Source: Metabacillus halosaccharovorans
Lineage (GTDB): Bacteria > Bacillota > Bacilli > Bacillales > Bacillaceae
NCBI RefSeq assembly: GCF_002019635.1
Contig: NZ_KV917371.1
Coordinates: forward strand, 1,904,001 to 1,968,000
DNA: 64,000 bases
Direction: 5' to 3'
Both the position numbers and the translations under genes were made by a program. Under the pieces are notes generated by a model, which made no database searches, was not told the DNA's origin, and worked only from the letters and a program-made list of their open reading frames with translations. Each line of letters begins with the position of its first letter. Position 1 is the stretch's first letter. This document shows positions 17,844 to 24,784 of the stretch, one piece after another.

Positions 17844-18864
17844 AAAATGGACATTACATGATCAAACAATGATTTTAAAAAGATTAAGTGATTTATTAGA
17901 CAAAGGTTATACATTAAATGAAGCATTAAACTTTATCTCTCTAAATGAACATGGTTTTAAGAAAGTCGATTTACTTCAATGTTTAAAAAAGCTTTCATCT
18001 GGTGTTTCTCTTCGTTTAGCATTAAGTCAACTTCATTTCCATCGTGATGTGATCAGCTATCTTTATTTTGCGGAGCAACATGGTGATTTGGAATTTTCCT
18101 TACGGGAATGCAGTGATATCTTGCAAAAAAAGATTACCCAAATGGAAAAGCTAGCAAAGCTATTACGATACCCGATATTTCTAATAATCACTGTTGGCAT
18201 AATCTTGTCCATCGTTCACTTTATTATAAGTCCCCAATTTGAACAGCTGTATCAGTCAATGAATATTGAAGCAAGCTTTTTCTCCCTTTTCCTCATTGTA
18301 TCCTTTACAGCTCTGAAATGGTGTAGCTTTTTTGCGGCAGGTTTATTCGTTTGTTTACTTAGCTATTACTATTATTTCTTTCGAAAAATGCCAGTTGAGG
18401 AGCGAATGCTGCTAGTCATAAGAATTCCAATAATAAAAAGGTTTTTTACTATTTTCAATAGTTATTTTTTTTCTTTACAGCTTAGTAATTTGTTAAAAGG
18501 AGGAATGTCAACTTTTGAGAGTTTGAAAGTATTTCAAAATCAAGATATTTTACCTTTCTTTCAAGTGGAGGGGTCTTACTTAATCAATCGGTTAAGTGCT
18601 GGAGAACAATTACACACAATTATTGAGAATCGAGGTTTTTATGAGAAAGAGCTGCCATTAGTGATTTTACATGGACAAGCAAATGGTCAGCTTTCAAGAG
18701 AGCTTTATACTTACAGCCAACTCATTATCGAAAAACTTGAGCAATCAACCCTTAAAATGATGACCATTATCCAACCGGTTATTTACGGATTTGTCGGAGT
18801 AATCATCTTGTTCGTGTACTTATCGATGCTACTGCCAATGTATAAAATGATGGAAAGTTTATAG
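17833..18864 (+). CDS. comGB: ComGB competence pilus membrane protein
   Basis: Polytopic inner-membrane platform protein of the GspF/PilC family, about 343 aa, with one GspF domain in each half and membrane segments at about residues 110-130, 165-185 and 315-338. It acts with the ComGA ATPase to assemble the pseudopilus. The gene overlaps comGA by 11 bases at the ATG pair 17833/17836; the frame is open seven codons further upstream and the ribosome site is weak, consistent with coupled translation. Confidence 0.9.
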   Translation: MMNKKWTLHDQTMILKRLSDLLDKGYTLNEALNFISLNEHGFKKVDLLQCLKKLSSGVSLRLALSQLHFHRDVISYLYFAEQHGDLEFSLRECSDILQKKITQMEKLAKLLRYPIFLIITVGIILSIVHFIISPQFEQLYQSMNIEASFFSLFLIVSFTALKWCSFFAAGLFVCLLSYYYYFFRKMPVEERMLLVIRIPIIKRFFTIFNSYFFSLQLSNLLKGGMSTFESLKVFQNQDILPFFQVEGSYLINRLSAGEQLHTIIENRGFYEKELPLVILHGQANGQLSRELYTYSQLIIEKLEQSTLKMMTIIQPVIYGFVGVIILFVYLSMLLPMYKMMESL

Positions 18865-18873
18865 GAGGATCTA

Positions 18874-19176
18874 ATGAAAAAGGAAAAAGGATTTACATTA
18901 ATTGAAATGCTGATCGTTTTGCTCGTGATCTCTGTTTTACTGCTTATTACGATTCCCAATGTGACGAAACATAATCAAGGTATTCAAAAGAAGGGATGTG
19001 AAGGGCTGATTAATATGGTCCAAGCACAAGCTACCTCCTATCACATTGATAATCAGGAAATTCCCACAATGCAAGATTTAAAAGATAATGGCTATCTCCG
19101 CGAACTCCCGGTTTGTCCAAATGGAAACGACGTTGTCATCTCTTCAACTGGTGAGGTTTCCGAGGTTGGGTCATGA
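18874..19176 (+). CDS. comGC: ComGC major competence pseudopilin
   Basis: A 100-aa prepilin with the type IV cleavage motif KG-FTLIEMLIVLLVIS: cleavage after Gly7 by the ComC peptidase leaves Phe at position 1 and Glu at position 5. Two cysteines (in KKGCEG and LPVCPNG) probably form the intramolecular disulfide known for ComGC. It has a strong GGAGG site ten bases after comGB. It is the main subunit of the DNA-uptake pilus. Confidence 0.94.
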   Translation: MKKEKGFTLIEMLIVLLVISVLLLITIPNVTKHNQGIQKKGCEGLINMVQAQATSYHIDNQEIPTMQDLKDNGYLRELPVCPNGNDVVISSTGEVSEVGS

Positions 19177-19612
19177 GTATGAAAAAAATGGTTTTACCTT
19201 AATTGAATCGATTTTAGTATTATTTATTGTCAGTATAATGAGCCTTGTTTTAATCATCAATATTGTACCGATATACAATCAAAAAGTAATTGATACATTC
19301 TTACATCAATTTGAAAAAGATATGATGTATGCTCAACAATACGCGATAGTAAATAAACAAGCAACAACCATCCTTTTTGTACCAACCGAATATAGATACA
19401 CCGTCGGAGAAAATAGGATAACTTTGCCACTGCTCCAGAGAGAATACAATAACGAAATAACGATACAAGCTACTAACTTTTCAAATCGAGTCGTCTTTAA
19501 TGGTAACGGATCAATCCGCAAAGGGGGGACAATTCATATTACATATAAAAACCAAACGTACAAGGTGGTTTATTATCTTGGAAAGGGACGTTTCGATATT
19601 CAAAAATTGTAG
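19166..19612 (+). CDS. comGD: ComGD minor pseudopilin
   Basis: A 148-aa minor prepilin with the motif NG-FTLIESILVLFIVSIMSL near the N-terminus. I chose TTG 19166, preceded by GTGAGG with fitting space; GTG 19151 is also in frame and would add five residues. The frame overlaps the end of comGC by 11 bases. A GspH-like beta-rich C-terminal domain ends in YYLGKGRFDIQKL, similar to the end of the B. subtilis protein. It primes or decorates the competence pilus. Confidence 0.88.
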   Translation: MGHEYEKNGFTLIESILVLFIVSIMSLVLIINIVPIYNQKVIDTFLHQFEKDMMYAQQYAIVNKQATTILFVPTEYRYTVGENRITLPLLQREYNNEITIQATNFSNRVVFNGNGSIRKGGTIHITYKNQTYKVVYYLGKGRFDIQKL

Positions 19613-19925
19613 AGGTTTTTCACTAGCAGAAACCATGACAGCATTTAGCATTTGGCTACTAATCATAACGGTTTTCATCCCTCATCTTGTTTTACTTACA
19701 CAAGAAAGAGCTAATAATAGGCAGTCTTTAACAGCCATAAAATTATTACATGAAAAGGTCCAAGGTGTATCCTTTCAGTATAATGAAAAAATAAATGAGA
19801 CGATTATGAAGGACAATGTGGCTTATCACCTCACATGGAAGGAGGACATGTCTGATCAAAAGGCCTGTTTGGAATGGGAAAACTACTATAATAAAACAAA
19901 GTCAGTTTGCCTGCTTGTTTCATAA
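19578..19925 (+). CDS. comGE: ComGE minor pseudopilin
   Basis: About 115 aa from TTG 19578, overlapping the 3' end of comGD by 35 bases. The prepilin-type motif RG-FSLAETMTAFSIWLLII is clear: Gly before the cleavage point, Glu at +5, then a hydrophobic helix. Length agrees with ComGE. The start is uncertain because no ATG or GTG lies near the motif; TTG is the only start in the usual range. A single cysteine follows in DQKACLEW. Confidence 0.82.
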   Translation: MERDVSIFKNCRGFSLAETMTAFSIWLLIITVFIPHLVLLTQERANNRQSLTAIKLLHEKVQGVSFQYNEKINETIMKDNVAYHLTWKEDMSDQKACLEWENYYNKTKSVCLLVS

Positions 19926-20352
19926 TGAACGGGGGTATACGATATTGAATTTGTTACTTACGTTTTTTATATACATCTTTATCATATCCACCGTCACTAT
20001 CGTCTTTCATTTTCTAGTTTCTCAATCTCAGCATCCTAAGGACTTGAAACCATTTGAATGGGAATTGTTTGTTATTCAGCTTCATAAAGAAATCAAAGAA
20101 TCAAGCGATGTTGTAGTTAATGAAACTAACATTACCTTTAAGAATAAACATGGTCAACAGATTAGTATAAATAAATACAAAAATCTAATTAGAAGACAGG
20201 TAGGGGGCTTAGGTCATGAAATTATGTTATTAAAAGTTAAAACTGCTACATTTAGACAAAATGAATCAGGATTTGAGTTAGCCGTTGTTAGTGAAGCAGG
20301 AAAAAGTTATACACATATTTTCCGCTCTTATAAGGAATTAGTCGAAATATGA
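19915..20352 (+). CDS. comGF: ComGF minor pseudopilin
   Basis: About 145 aa with a prepilin-like N-terminus ERG-YTILNLLLTFFIYIFII and a ComGF-type C-terminal part (LFVIQLHKEIKESSDV, GQQISINKYKNLIRRQVGGLGHE). The conserved Glu at +5 is replaced by Asn, which is known in some minor pseudopilins. TTG 19915 keeps the whole motif; TTG 19945 has a better ribosome site (GGGGG) but would remove the Gly. It overlaps comGE by 11 bases. Confidence 0.8.
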   Translation: MFHNERGYTILNLLLTFFIYIFIISTVTIVFHFLVSQSQHPKDLKPFEWELFVIQLHKEIKESSDVVVNETNITFKNKHGQQISINKYKNLIRRQVGGLGHEIMLLKVKTATFRQNESGFELAVVSEAGKSYTHIFRSYKELVEI

Positions 20353-20729
20353 GAAATCAAAAAGGATTTATCCTTCCAAGCGTTATGGTCATTGCATTAT
20401 TTTGTTTACTCATCGTAGCACATATTTCAACAATCTTAATCAGTGAAAAGACGTTTTATGAAGAAACAAAGCAATATTATATCTTAGAAAATTTAATGAA
20501 TGTTGCCGTGAAGAAATCATTACAGGAATTAAAGAGTGGGAATACTGTTGATCATAATAGTGATATTTATCATTCAAGTAATGGATATTTTTCTTATACG
20601 GTGACAACAAGTGATGAAGTGATATATGAAGTTCAATTAACATGCAGCACGAAAGAAACGAAAGAATACACAGCATCATATAAATTCGATAAATCAAAAA
20701 ATGAAATAATATTCTGGTCTGAATATTAA
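20349..20729 (+). CDS. comGG: ComGG competence protein
   Basis: A 126-aa protein with a hydrophobic N-terminal segment (GFILPSVMVIALFCLLIVA) and a hydrophilic rest. It is the last gene of the comG operon and overlaps comGF by four bases (ATGA). In B. subtilis ComGG is processed like a pilin and completes the pseudopilus tip complex. The motif QKGFILPSV lacks Glu at +5, as in other ComGG proteins. Confidence 0.85.
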   Translation: MRNQKGFILPSVMVIALFCLLIVAHISTILISEKTFYEETKQYYILENLMNVAVKKSLQELKSGNTVDHNSDIYHSSNGYFSYTVTTSDEVIYEVQLTCSTKETKEYTASYKFDKSKNEIIFWSEY

Positions 20730-20767
20730 GAAATATGGTATTGTAGAAAGAAAACATGGAGGACCAA

Positions 20768-21286
20768 GTGTTGAAAGCAATTTATTTAACAGGTTTTATG
20801 GGAGCGGGAAAGACAACTGTTGGAGAAAAACTGGCAGCTGAAATGAATCTTCCAGTCCTGGATACAGACCAAGAGATCATTAAGAAATTAAACAAAAGTA
20901 TTAAAGATATTTTTGAACAACAAGGTGAACATTATTTTCGATGTGAAGAAACGAAAATGCTAAAAGAGTTGCCAACTGATAATATCATTATTACAACAGG
21001 CGGAGGCATCGTAATAAAAGAAGAAAATAGAGCCTGGATGAAAGAACATGGTCACATCGTCATGTTACACGCTGATCTTAATACTATTTATGATCGAGTA
21101 CACTCAGATCAGACCCGTCCATTAGCAAGCAAAAAATCGAAAGACGAGCTATATCAACTTTATAAGTCTCGTGAAAGCTTCTACAACGACTGTTCACTAC
21201 TAATTGAGACCGATCATAAAAATATTGAAGAGATTGTGAAAGAAATCAAAGAACGACTAAAAGAAAGCGAAATTGGAAATAGATAG
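20768..21286 (+). CDS. aroK: Shikimate kinase
   Basis: A 172-aa cytoplasmic kinase that phosphorylates shikimate with ATP in aromatic amino acid synthesis. Walker A is GFMGAGKTT near the N-terminus. The shikimate-binding Asp/Arg are in DTDQEI and YFRCEE, the glycine motif is TTGGGIV, and the lid arginine is in DQTRPLA. GTG 20768 (or TTG 20771) fits the GGAGG site at 20758-20762 better than the upstream ATG 20756, which overlaps that site. It follows comGG closely, but its function is unrelated to competence. Confidence 0.9.
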   Translation: MLKAIYLTGFMGAGKTTVGEKLAAEMNLPVLDTDQEIIKKLNKSIKDIFEQQGEHYFRCEETKMLKELPTDNIIITTGGGIVIKEENRAWMKEHGHIVMLHADLNTIYDRVHSDQTRPLASKKSKDELYQLYKSRESFYNDCSLLIETDHKNIEEIVKEIKERLKESEIGNR

Positions 21287-21321
21287 AGGTAGAAACCAAA
21301 ATATAATGAGGTGTTTTTACC

Positions 21322-21516
21322 TTGTCTACAAACGACTATGTAAAATATGTAACACAGCAACTGGTAAAATATATGGATACCCCAAAGGAAACGCGAAAAC
21401 TGCAAAAAGAAGAACGAAAACATCAGGATTTATCAACGTCGTATTATAGTAACCGATGGTTCGGTGTGTTACCATTCGCCCTTAAACTTCTAATGAATAA
21501 AAAGAAGAATCACTAA
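21322..21516 (+). CDS. yqzE: YqzE family small protein
   Basis: A 64-aa basic protein with the YqzE signature: TNDYVKYVTQQLVKYMDTP at the start and RWFGVLPFALKLL near the end. In B. subtilis it also follows the comG operon. The start is TTG 21322 with a TGAGGTG site. A hydrophobic patch near the C-terminus could associate with the membrane. Function is unknown. Confidence 0.85.
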   Translation: MSTNDYVKYVTQQLVKYMDTPKETRKLQKEERKHQDLSTSYYSNRWFGVLPFALKLLMNKKKNH

Positions 21517-21532
21517 TTTAAAACGGATTAAC

Positions 21533-21566
21533 AAAAAAGCTGACAATAAATTTTGTCAGCTTTTTT
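21533..21566. terminator. Bidirectional terminator between yqzE and yqzG
   Basis: AAAAAAGCTGACA pairs perfectly with TGTCAGCTTTTTT. It overlaps the stop codon of the convergent yqzG. Confidence 0.88.
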
Positions 21567-21879
21567 ATGCTTCGGGAATAACTTGAACTTTTTTAATTTC
21601 ACCTGTCTCTGAATCAAATGTAATTGTCGTATATACGGCAAAGTCCTGCATACCCTCGCGTAATGTAAATCGGTATTGTTTAACCGTAATATCCTTTTTC
21701 TTTTTATCCCAAATCTTCTGCGAAAACAATACCTGTGATAACGGATACCGTTTTTTCGTCTCTTTTACCGCCACATCTTCCCATGTTTTTTGAGAAACTG
21801 CATGTATCTCCGGAGTAAATGAAACCTGCACGGCTGTTAATCCGAATAAAACAGTAAGCAAAATCATCCATTTTTTCAC
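21565..21879 (-). CDS. yqzG: YqzG-like secreted protein (DUF3889)
   Basis: A 104-aa protein with a signal peptide (MKKWMILLTVLFGLTAVQVSF, probable cleavage after IHAVS) and a single compact domain of the DUF3889 type containing KRYPLSQVLFSQKIWD. In B. subtilis yqzG lies between yqzE and tapA-sipW-tasA. Here the same neighbour yqzE is kept but the other side is sinI/sinR and the eps operon. The GTG start at 21879 has a GGATGG site. Function unknown. Confidence 0.83.
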   Translation of the reverse strand: MKKWMILLTVLFGLTAVQVSFTPEIHAVSQKTWEDVAVKETKKRYPLSQVLFSQKIWDKKKKDITVKQYRFTLREGMQDFAVYTTITFDSETGEIKKVQVIPEA

Positions 21880-22028
21880 GTATGAACACCATCCTTAATA
21901 TGTATTTTTAACCAATGGAAAAAAATTCATACATTTGTTGTTGGATGTGATAGTGGTGAGGGGGATATCGGAATTAGAAATGCTGGTGGAGGGGATTAAA
22001 TATCCATGATCATTAAATAATAGGCAAA

Positions 22029-22058
22029 ATAAAAAGGTCGTCAAGAAGACGCCCTTTT
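22029..22058 (-). terminator. Terminator of the sinR-sinI unit
   Basis: On the minus strand AAAAGGGCGTC pairs with GACGACCTTTT (one mismatch) followed by TATTTT. It overlaps the sinI stop codon. Confidence 0.7.
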
Positions 22059-22197
22059 AATTTTCAGAAGTTCCACCTTGTTGAAGAAATGCTTGAATTT
22101 GATCAAATGATAATCCGATCTTTTTCGCTTCTTGTATCAATTCCAACCATTCCATATCAATTTGATTATCGATAAAATGCTTTGAAATTTCAGTCAT
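22057..22197 (-). CDS. sinI: SinI-type antirepressor
   Basis: A 46-aa protein on the minus strand: after an unstructured start it has MEWLELIQEAKKIGLSFDQIQAFL, which aligns with the SinI core D-x-EW-x-EL-x-x-EAK-x-x-x-IS-x-x-EI-x-x-(Y/F)L that binds SinR and blocks its tetramer interface. The gene lies directly downstream of sinR and overlaps its last eight bases (ATGACTGA), so translation is probably coupled. This is the reverse of the B. subtilis order, where sinI precedes sinR and has its own Spo0A-controlled promoter. Confidence 0.82.
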   Translation of the reverse strand: MTEISKHFIDNQIDMEWLELIQEAKKIGLSFDQIQAFLQQGGTSEN

Positions 22198-22573
22198 TCG
22201 GCTTGTCCTCCTGAATTAGGATGTTTTGATTTTTTGTACTTTTCCACTTTTGAAATTTCAGGTAATCCCGAAATTCTCTAAAATCATTCTTGCTCATGCC
22301 TTCTTCAATAGCTTTATGTAACAACTTACTCCACTCTTCATCAAAAATAAACTCATTTGAGTGATCAGCAGCAGTAGGCGATGATCCTAATAAATCTTCT
22401 ACCTCTATTTCCAGAGTTAAAGCAATCTTTTTTAAAAACTGAAGCGAGGGATTTTTTTGTACATCTCGTTCAATATAACTTAAATAAGATTTTGATACAC
22501 CTGCCAGCTCGGCTAACTCACTAATAGAATAACCCTTCTCTTGCCTCAACTCCCTTAATCGTTCTCCAACCAT
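22190..22573 (-). CDS. sinR: SinR-type biofilm master repressor
   Basis: A 127-aa repressor. The N-terminal helix-turn-helix is nearly identical in pattern to B. subtilis SinR (MVGERLRELRQEKGYSISEL, then GVSKSYLSYIERDVQKNPS). The C-terminal dimerisation/SinI-binding part is EEWSKLLHKAIEEGMSKNDF followed by REFRDYLKFQKWK. The ATG at 22573 has an AAGGAGA site; the frame is open nine codons further upstream. It is divergent from epsA across a 410-base region with three 16-bp operator-like palindromes, so it probably represses eps directly and may regulate itself. Confidence 0.92.
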   Translation of the reverse strand: MVGERLRELRQEKGYSISELAELAGVSKSYLSYIERDVQKNPSLQFLKKIALTLEIEVEDLLGSSPTAADHSNEFIFDEEWSKLLHKAIEEGMSKNDFREFRDYLKFQKWKSTKNQNILIQEDKPND

Positions 22574-22701
22574 GCTTTGGTCTCCTTGTCTATATAACAA
22601 AAATTTTCTTCACAAAGTTCATTATATGAAACATTTTGTTCTTAATAAAATAACGTAAAGATGTGGAAATAAGAGGTATTTAAAGAAAAAGTGCAATAAG
22701 T

Positions 22702-22717
22702 GTTCTTTTTAACGAAA
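22702..22717. promoter_or_regulatory. SinR-type operator (GTTCTTTTTAACGAAA)
   Basis: Form GTTC-N8-GAAA with the GTTCTTT half-site. It lies 128 bases upstream of sinR and 280 bases upstream of epsA. It is one of the weaker matches of the set. Confidence 0.45.
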
Positions 22718-22883
22718 AAATGACAAATTTAAGAGTTTTTTTATTTAGGTAATTTATCATATATTTGTAAAGAATGTAATATTCTTTATTTTATGTATAG
22801 AGTTAATTTATTGACTTAACATGTAAAAGAATAAGACTTGAACTAAAAACAACATGAAAAAACACAAAATTCACTAAAAAGGA

Positions 22884-22912
22884 TTGACTTGTTCTTTATA
22901 GTGAACTATCCT
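22884..22912 (+). promoter_or_regulatory. eps operon promoter with operator filling its spacer
   Basis: TTGACT (22884-22889), 17 bases, TATCCT (22907-22912). The spacer contains GTTCTTTATAGTGAAC at 22891-22906, a SinR-type site with both GTTC and GAAC half-sites, so a bound repressor would sit between the -35 and -10 boxes. The epsA start codon is 72 bases downstream. Confidence 0.75.
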
Positions 22913-22951
22913 AGTTTTAGAGAACATGATCTCATGATTATTTAAATGTGT

Positions 22952-22967
22952 GTTCTTAATTAAGAAA
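22952..22967. promoter_or_regulatory. SinR-type operator (GTTCTTAATTAAGAAA)
   Basis: Contains the perfect 14-bp palindrome TTCTTAATTAAGAA and lies just before the epsA ribosome site, 61 bases from the operator in the promoter, so cooperative or looped binding is possible. Confidence 0.6.
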
Positions 22968-22983
22968 AGTAGGTGGCGGGTGT

Positions 22984-23724
22984 ATGTCTAGCTTTCAAAA
23001 GCTTGAAGATAGACGTTTAAATGAATTTAAGCAGTCCAAAGAAATTGATTTGAAAGAAGTGTTCATGATTATAAAAAGGTACGTTTGGATCATTCTCCTT
23101 ATTACGATCCTTTCAACTTCAGCGGGTGCCTTTTACTCTATGTCAACTTACAGTCCTTTGTATCAATCAACATCAAGGATTATTATTGGCGCAGATAGTA
23201 ATATGATAACAACATTAAAAGTCATCATTCAGGATTCCACTGTACTAGAAAAAGTTGTGCAGAAACTAGATCTCCCTTATTCTGCAGAGTCACTTAGTGG
23301 AAAAATTAGTGTTGGAAGTATAGAAAATTCTCAAGTTGTAACCATCAGTGTTGTTGACTCTAATCCAAAGCAAGCTGCTACGATAGCAAATACTGTTGCT
23401 GAAACATATAAAGATGAGATCCCAGCAATAATGGATTTTAAGGATGTTAGATTACTGTCTGAAGCAAAAGAAATTCCATTCCCGATAAATGAAAATCAAA
23501 ATAGAACCATTATTATCGCAGCTATAGGTGGTATAGTCATTGGAATTGGGCTAGCATTTTTACTGGATTCTTTGAATAACAGCATTAGAAAAGAACATGA
23601 AGTGGAAGAATTACTCGGTATCCCTGTTCTTGGATCCATAGATAAAATGAAAAAGAATAACATGCAAAAGAAAAAAGGCAAGAAAACAAGTTTTGAACAG
23701 AGGAGTGAGACACTTGGTTCTTAA
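22984..23724 (+). CDS. epsA: EpsA, polysaccharide co-polymerase / tyrosine kinase modulator
   Basis: A 246-aa membrane protein of the Wzz/YveK class. An N-terminal cytoplasmic stretch precedes the first membrane helix (about residues 34-54). An extracellular coiled region follows, then a second helix (about 175-195) preceded by the Pro-rich motif PFPINENQNR, and a basic cytoplasmic tail (MKKNNMQKKKGKK). It sets chain length and activates the partner kinase EpsB. The start has an AGGTGG site. It overlaps epsB by 11 bases and is the first gene of the eps operon. Confidence 0.9.
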   Translation: MSSFQKLEDRRLNEFKQSKEIDLKEVFMIIKRYVWIILLITILSTSAGAFYSMSTYSPLYQSTSRIIIGADSNMITTLKVIIQDSTVLEKVVQKLDLPYSAESLSGKISVGSIENSQVVTISVVDSNPKQAATIANTVAETYKDEIPAIMDFKDVRLLSEAKEIPFPINENQNRTIIIAAIGGIVIGIGLAFLLDSLNNSIRKEHEVEELLGIPVLGSIDKMKKNNMQKKKGKKTSFEQRSETLGS

Positions 23725-24382
23725 ACTGAATAAGAAAAAGGCACTTAAAGAGATGACTAAGCGCCATTTTGTTACATACACAAATCCTGGTTCAGAAATT
23801 GCAGAACAGTATAGAACAATAAGAACGAATATACAATTCTCGTCTATTGATGAGAAATATAAAACATTGATCATTACTTCTCCTTCTTCTTCAGAAGGGA
23901 AAACGACAGCTGCCATCAATTTAGCCATTTCAATATCTCAACAAGGTGAAAGGGTCCTTTTAATAGATGCAAACCTTCGGAAACCTAAATTACATATATC
24001 TTTTAACCTAAAAGATTATCATGGTCTAACCGATGTATTGATTGGAAGAGTGGGTCTAGAGGAAGCCATTTTTCAAACTCAAATTGGTAAGCTGGATTTG
24101 TTAACAAGTGGTATTATTCCCTCAAACCCTACTGAAATTATTGGATCAGATGCAATGAAGTATTTACTTAAGGATATAAAAGAGGAATATGATACAGTTA
24201 TTTTTGATAGTCCACCAGTATTAGAAACCACGGATACAAAACTTTTAGCAGGACTATGTGACGGTGTTGTGATGGTCGTAAAGGGTGGAAAGACTGATAG
24301 AGAAAAAATAGTTGAAGCTAATCGGTTATTAAAGCTTGTCAGGGCAAAGGTATTGGGAGTTATATTGAATGAAAAATCATAA
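23714..24382 (+). CDS. epsB: EpsB, bacterial tyrosine kinase lacking the C-terminal Tyr cluster
   Basis: About 222 aa from TTG 23714 (AGGAG at 23701); GTG 23705 is a close alternative. It has the BY-kinase nucleotide site: Walker A SPSSSEGKTTAAINLA, Walker A' LLIDANLRKP and Walker B TVIFDSPPV. It forms the cytoplasmic kinase half of the EpsA-EpsB pair that controls polymer export. The C-terminus ends at KVLGVILNEKS, with no run of tyrosines for autophosphorylation. The DNA just after the stop encodes none in any frame, so this is not a simple frameshift. Confidence 0.9.
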   Translation: MVLKLNKKKALKEMTKRHFVTYTNPGSEIAEQYRTIRTNIQFSSIDEKYKTLIITSPSSSEGKTTAAINLAISISQQGERVLLIDANLRKPKLHISFNLKDYHGLTDVLIGRVGLEEAIFQTQIGKLDLLTSGIIPSNPTEIIGSDAMKYLLKDIKEEYDTVIFDSPPVLETTDTKLLAGLCDGVVMVVKGGKTDREKIVEANRLLKLVRAKVLGVILNEKS

Positions 24383-24396
24383 TTTGGGCTTTTGAT

Positions 24397-24412
24397 GTTC
24401 GTTATAAAGAAT
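24397..24412. promoter_or_regulatory. SinR-type operator-like site (GTTCGTTATAAAGAAT)
   Basis: The same GTTC-N8-GAAT layout, with G in place of T at position 5, located between the epsB stop and the EAR element. It contains TATAAA and may mark an internal promoter or a roadblock. Confidence 0.45.
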
Positions 24413-24417
24413 AATAG

Positions 24418-24540
24418 TTTGTTAGGCGATGTCTCCTTGCCTTTATCAATGGAGGCACTCGGCCATGCTGTGGGTTGAAACTAACCTTAGACGCGAGTCG
24501 TCATTAGCATGGTGTGAGGAAGGGTTAGATGCCCTATTAA
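24418..24540 (+). ncRNA. Candidate EAR element (eps-associated antitermination RNA)
   Basis: In B. subtilis and relatives a conserved RNA between epsB and epsC lets RNA polymerase read through terminators inside the long eps operon. The sequence here lies at exactly that place, is rich in complementary segments (GCCATGCT with AGCATGG; GGTT-GAAAC-AACC; GAAGGGT with CCCT) in an otherwise AT-rich region, and encodes no protein. The call rests on position and pairing; I could not score it against a covariance model. Confidence 0.7.
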
Positions 24541-24596
24541 TTAAAATAATCACTTATAAATCTTAACTGATCGAGACTTATAAGTGATTATTTTAA
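24541..24596. terminator. Perfect 19-bp inverted repeat after the EAR element
   Basis: TTAAAATAATCACTTATAA and its exact reverse complement, separated by 18 bases. On either strand the stem ends in a T-rich run, so it could terminate transcription. It lies inside the eps operon directly after the EAR candidate, a place where antitermination would be needed. Confidence 0.6.
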
Positions 24597-24612
24597 TAAA
24601 GGAGCTGAACCT

Positions 24613-24768
24613 ATGAAAGAATTTGATCGCTTTCCTAAGGTGATGAAGAAGCTCGTGCGATACATAAAACAGGAGGCATCTTTAGAACAGCTGGAGCAAT
24701 TTAAAAAGGAGCTTGACCACGCAATGGAAAAAAGAACTGTCATGTTAAAGAAAACAACAGAAAACTAA
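24613..24768 (+). CDS. Small helical protein in the eps operon
   Basis: A 51-aa open frame with GGAGC before its ATG, starting MKEFDRFPKVMKKLVRYIKQ and continuing EASLEQLEQFKKELDHAMEK. It is strongly charged with a heptad-like pattern, so one long amphipathic or coiled-coil helix is likely. It ends 16 bases before epsC, whose ribosome site lies in the gap. I recognise no family; in B. subtilis no gene is annotated here. Codon use and ribosome site make it look real. Confidence 0.6.
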   Translation: MKEFDRFPKVMKKLVRYIKQEASLEQLEQFKKELDHAMEKRTVMLKKTTEN

Positions 24769-24784
24769 ATAAGGAGGTGAGACC

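Larger units (their letters stand above)
22574..22983. other. Divergent regulatory region between sinR and epsA
   Basis: AT-rich 410 bases without an open gene. It holds the eps promoter and operator-like sites at 22702, 22891 and 22952, plus a looser palindrome TTCATTATATGAA about 50 bases upstream of sinR that could serve autoregulation. Confidence 0.7.

Noticed and set aside
22610-22660. Further SinR-type sites close to the sinR start (AGTTCATTATATGAAAC, TTGTTCTTAATAAAA)
   Set aside because: The first has seven rather than eight bases between half-sites and the second lacks a right half-site, so they were not counted.
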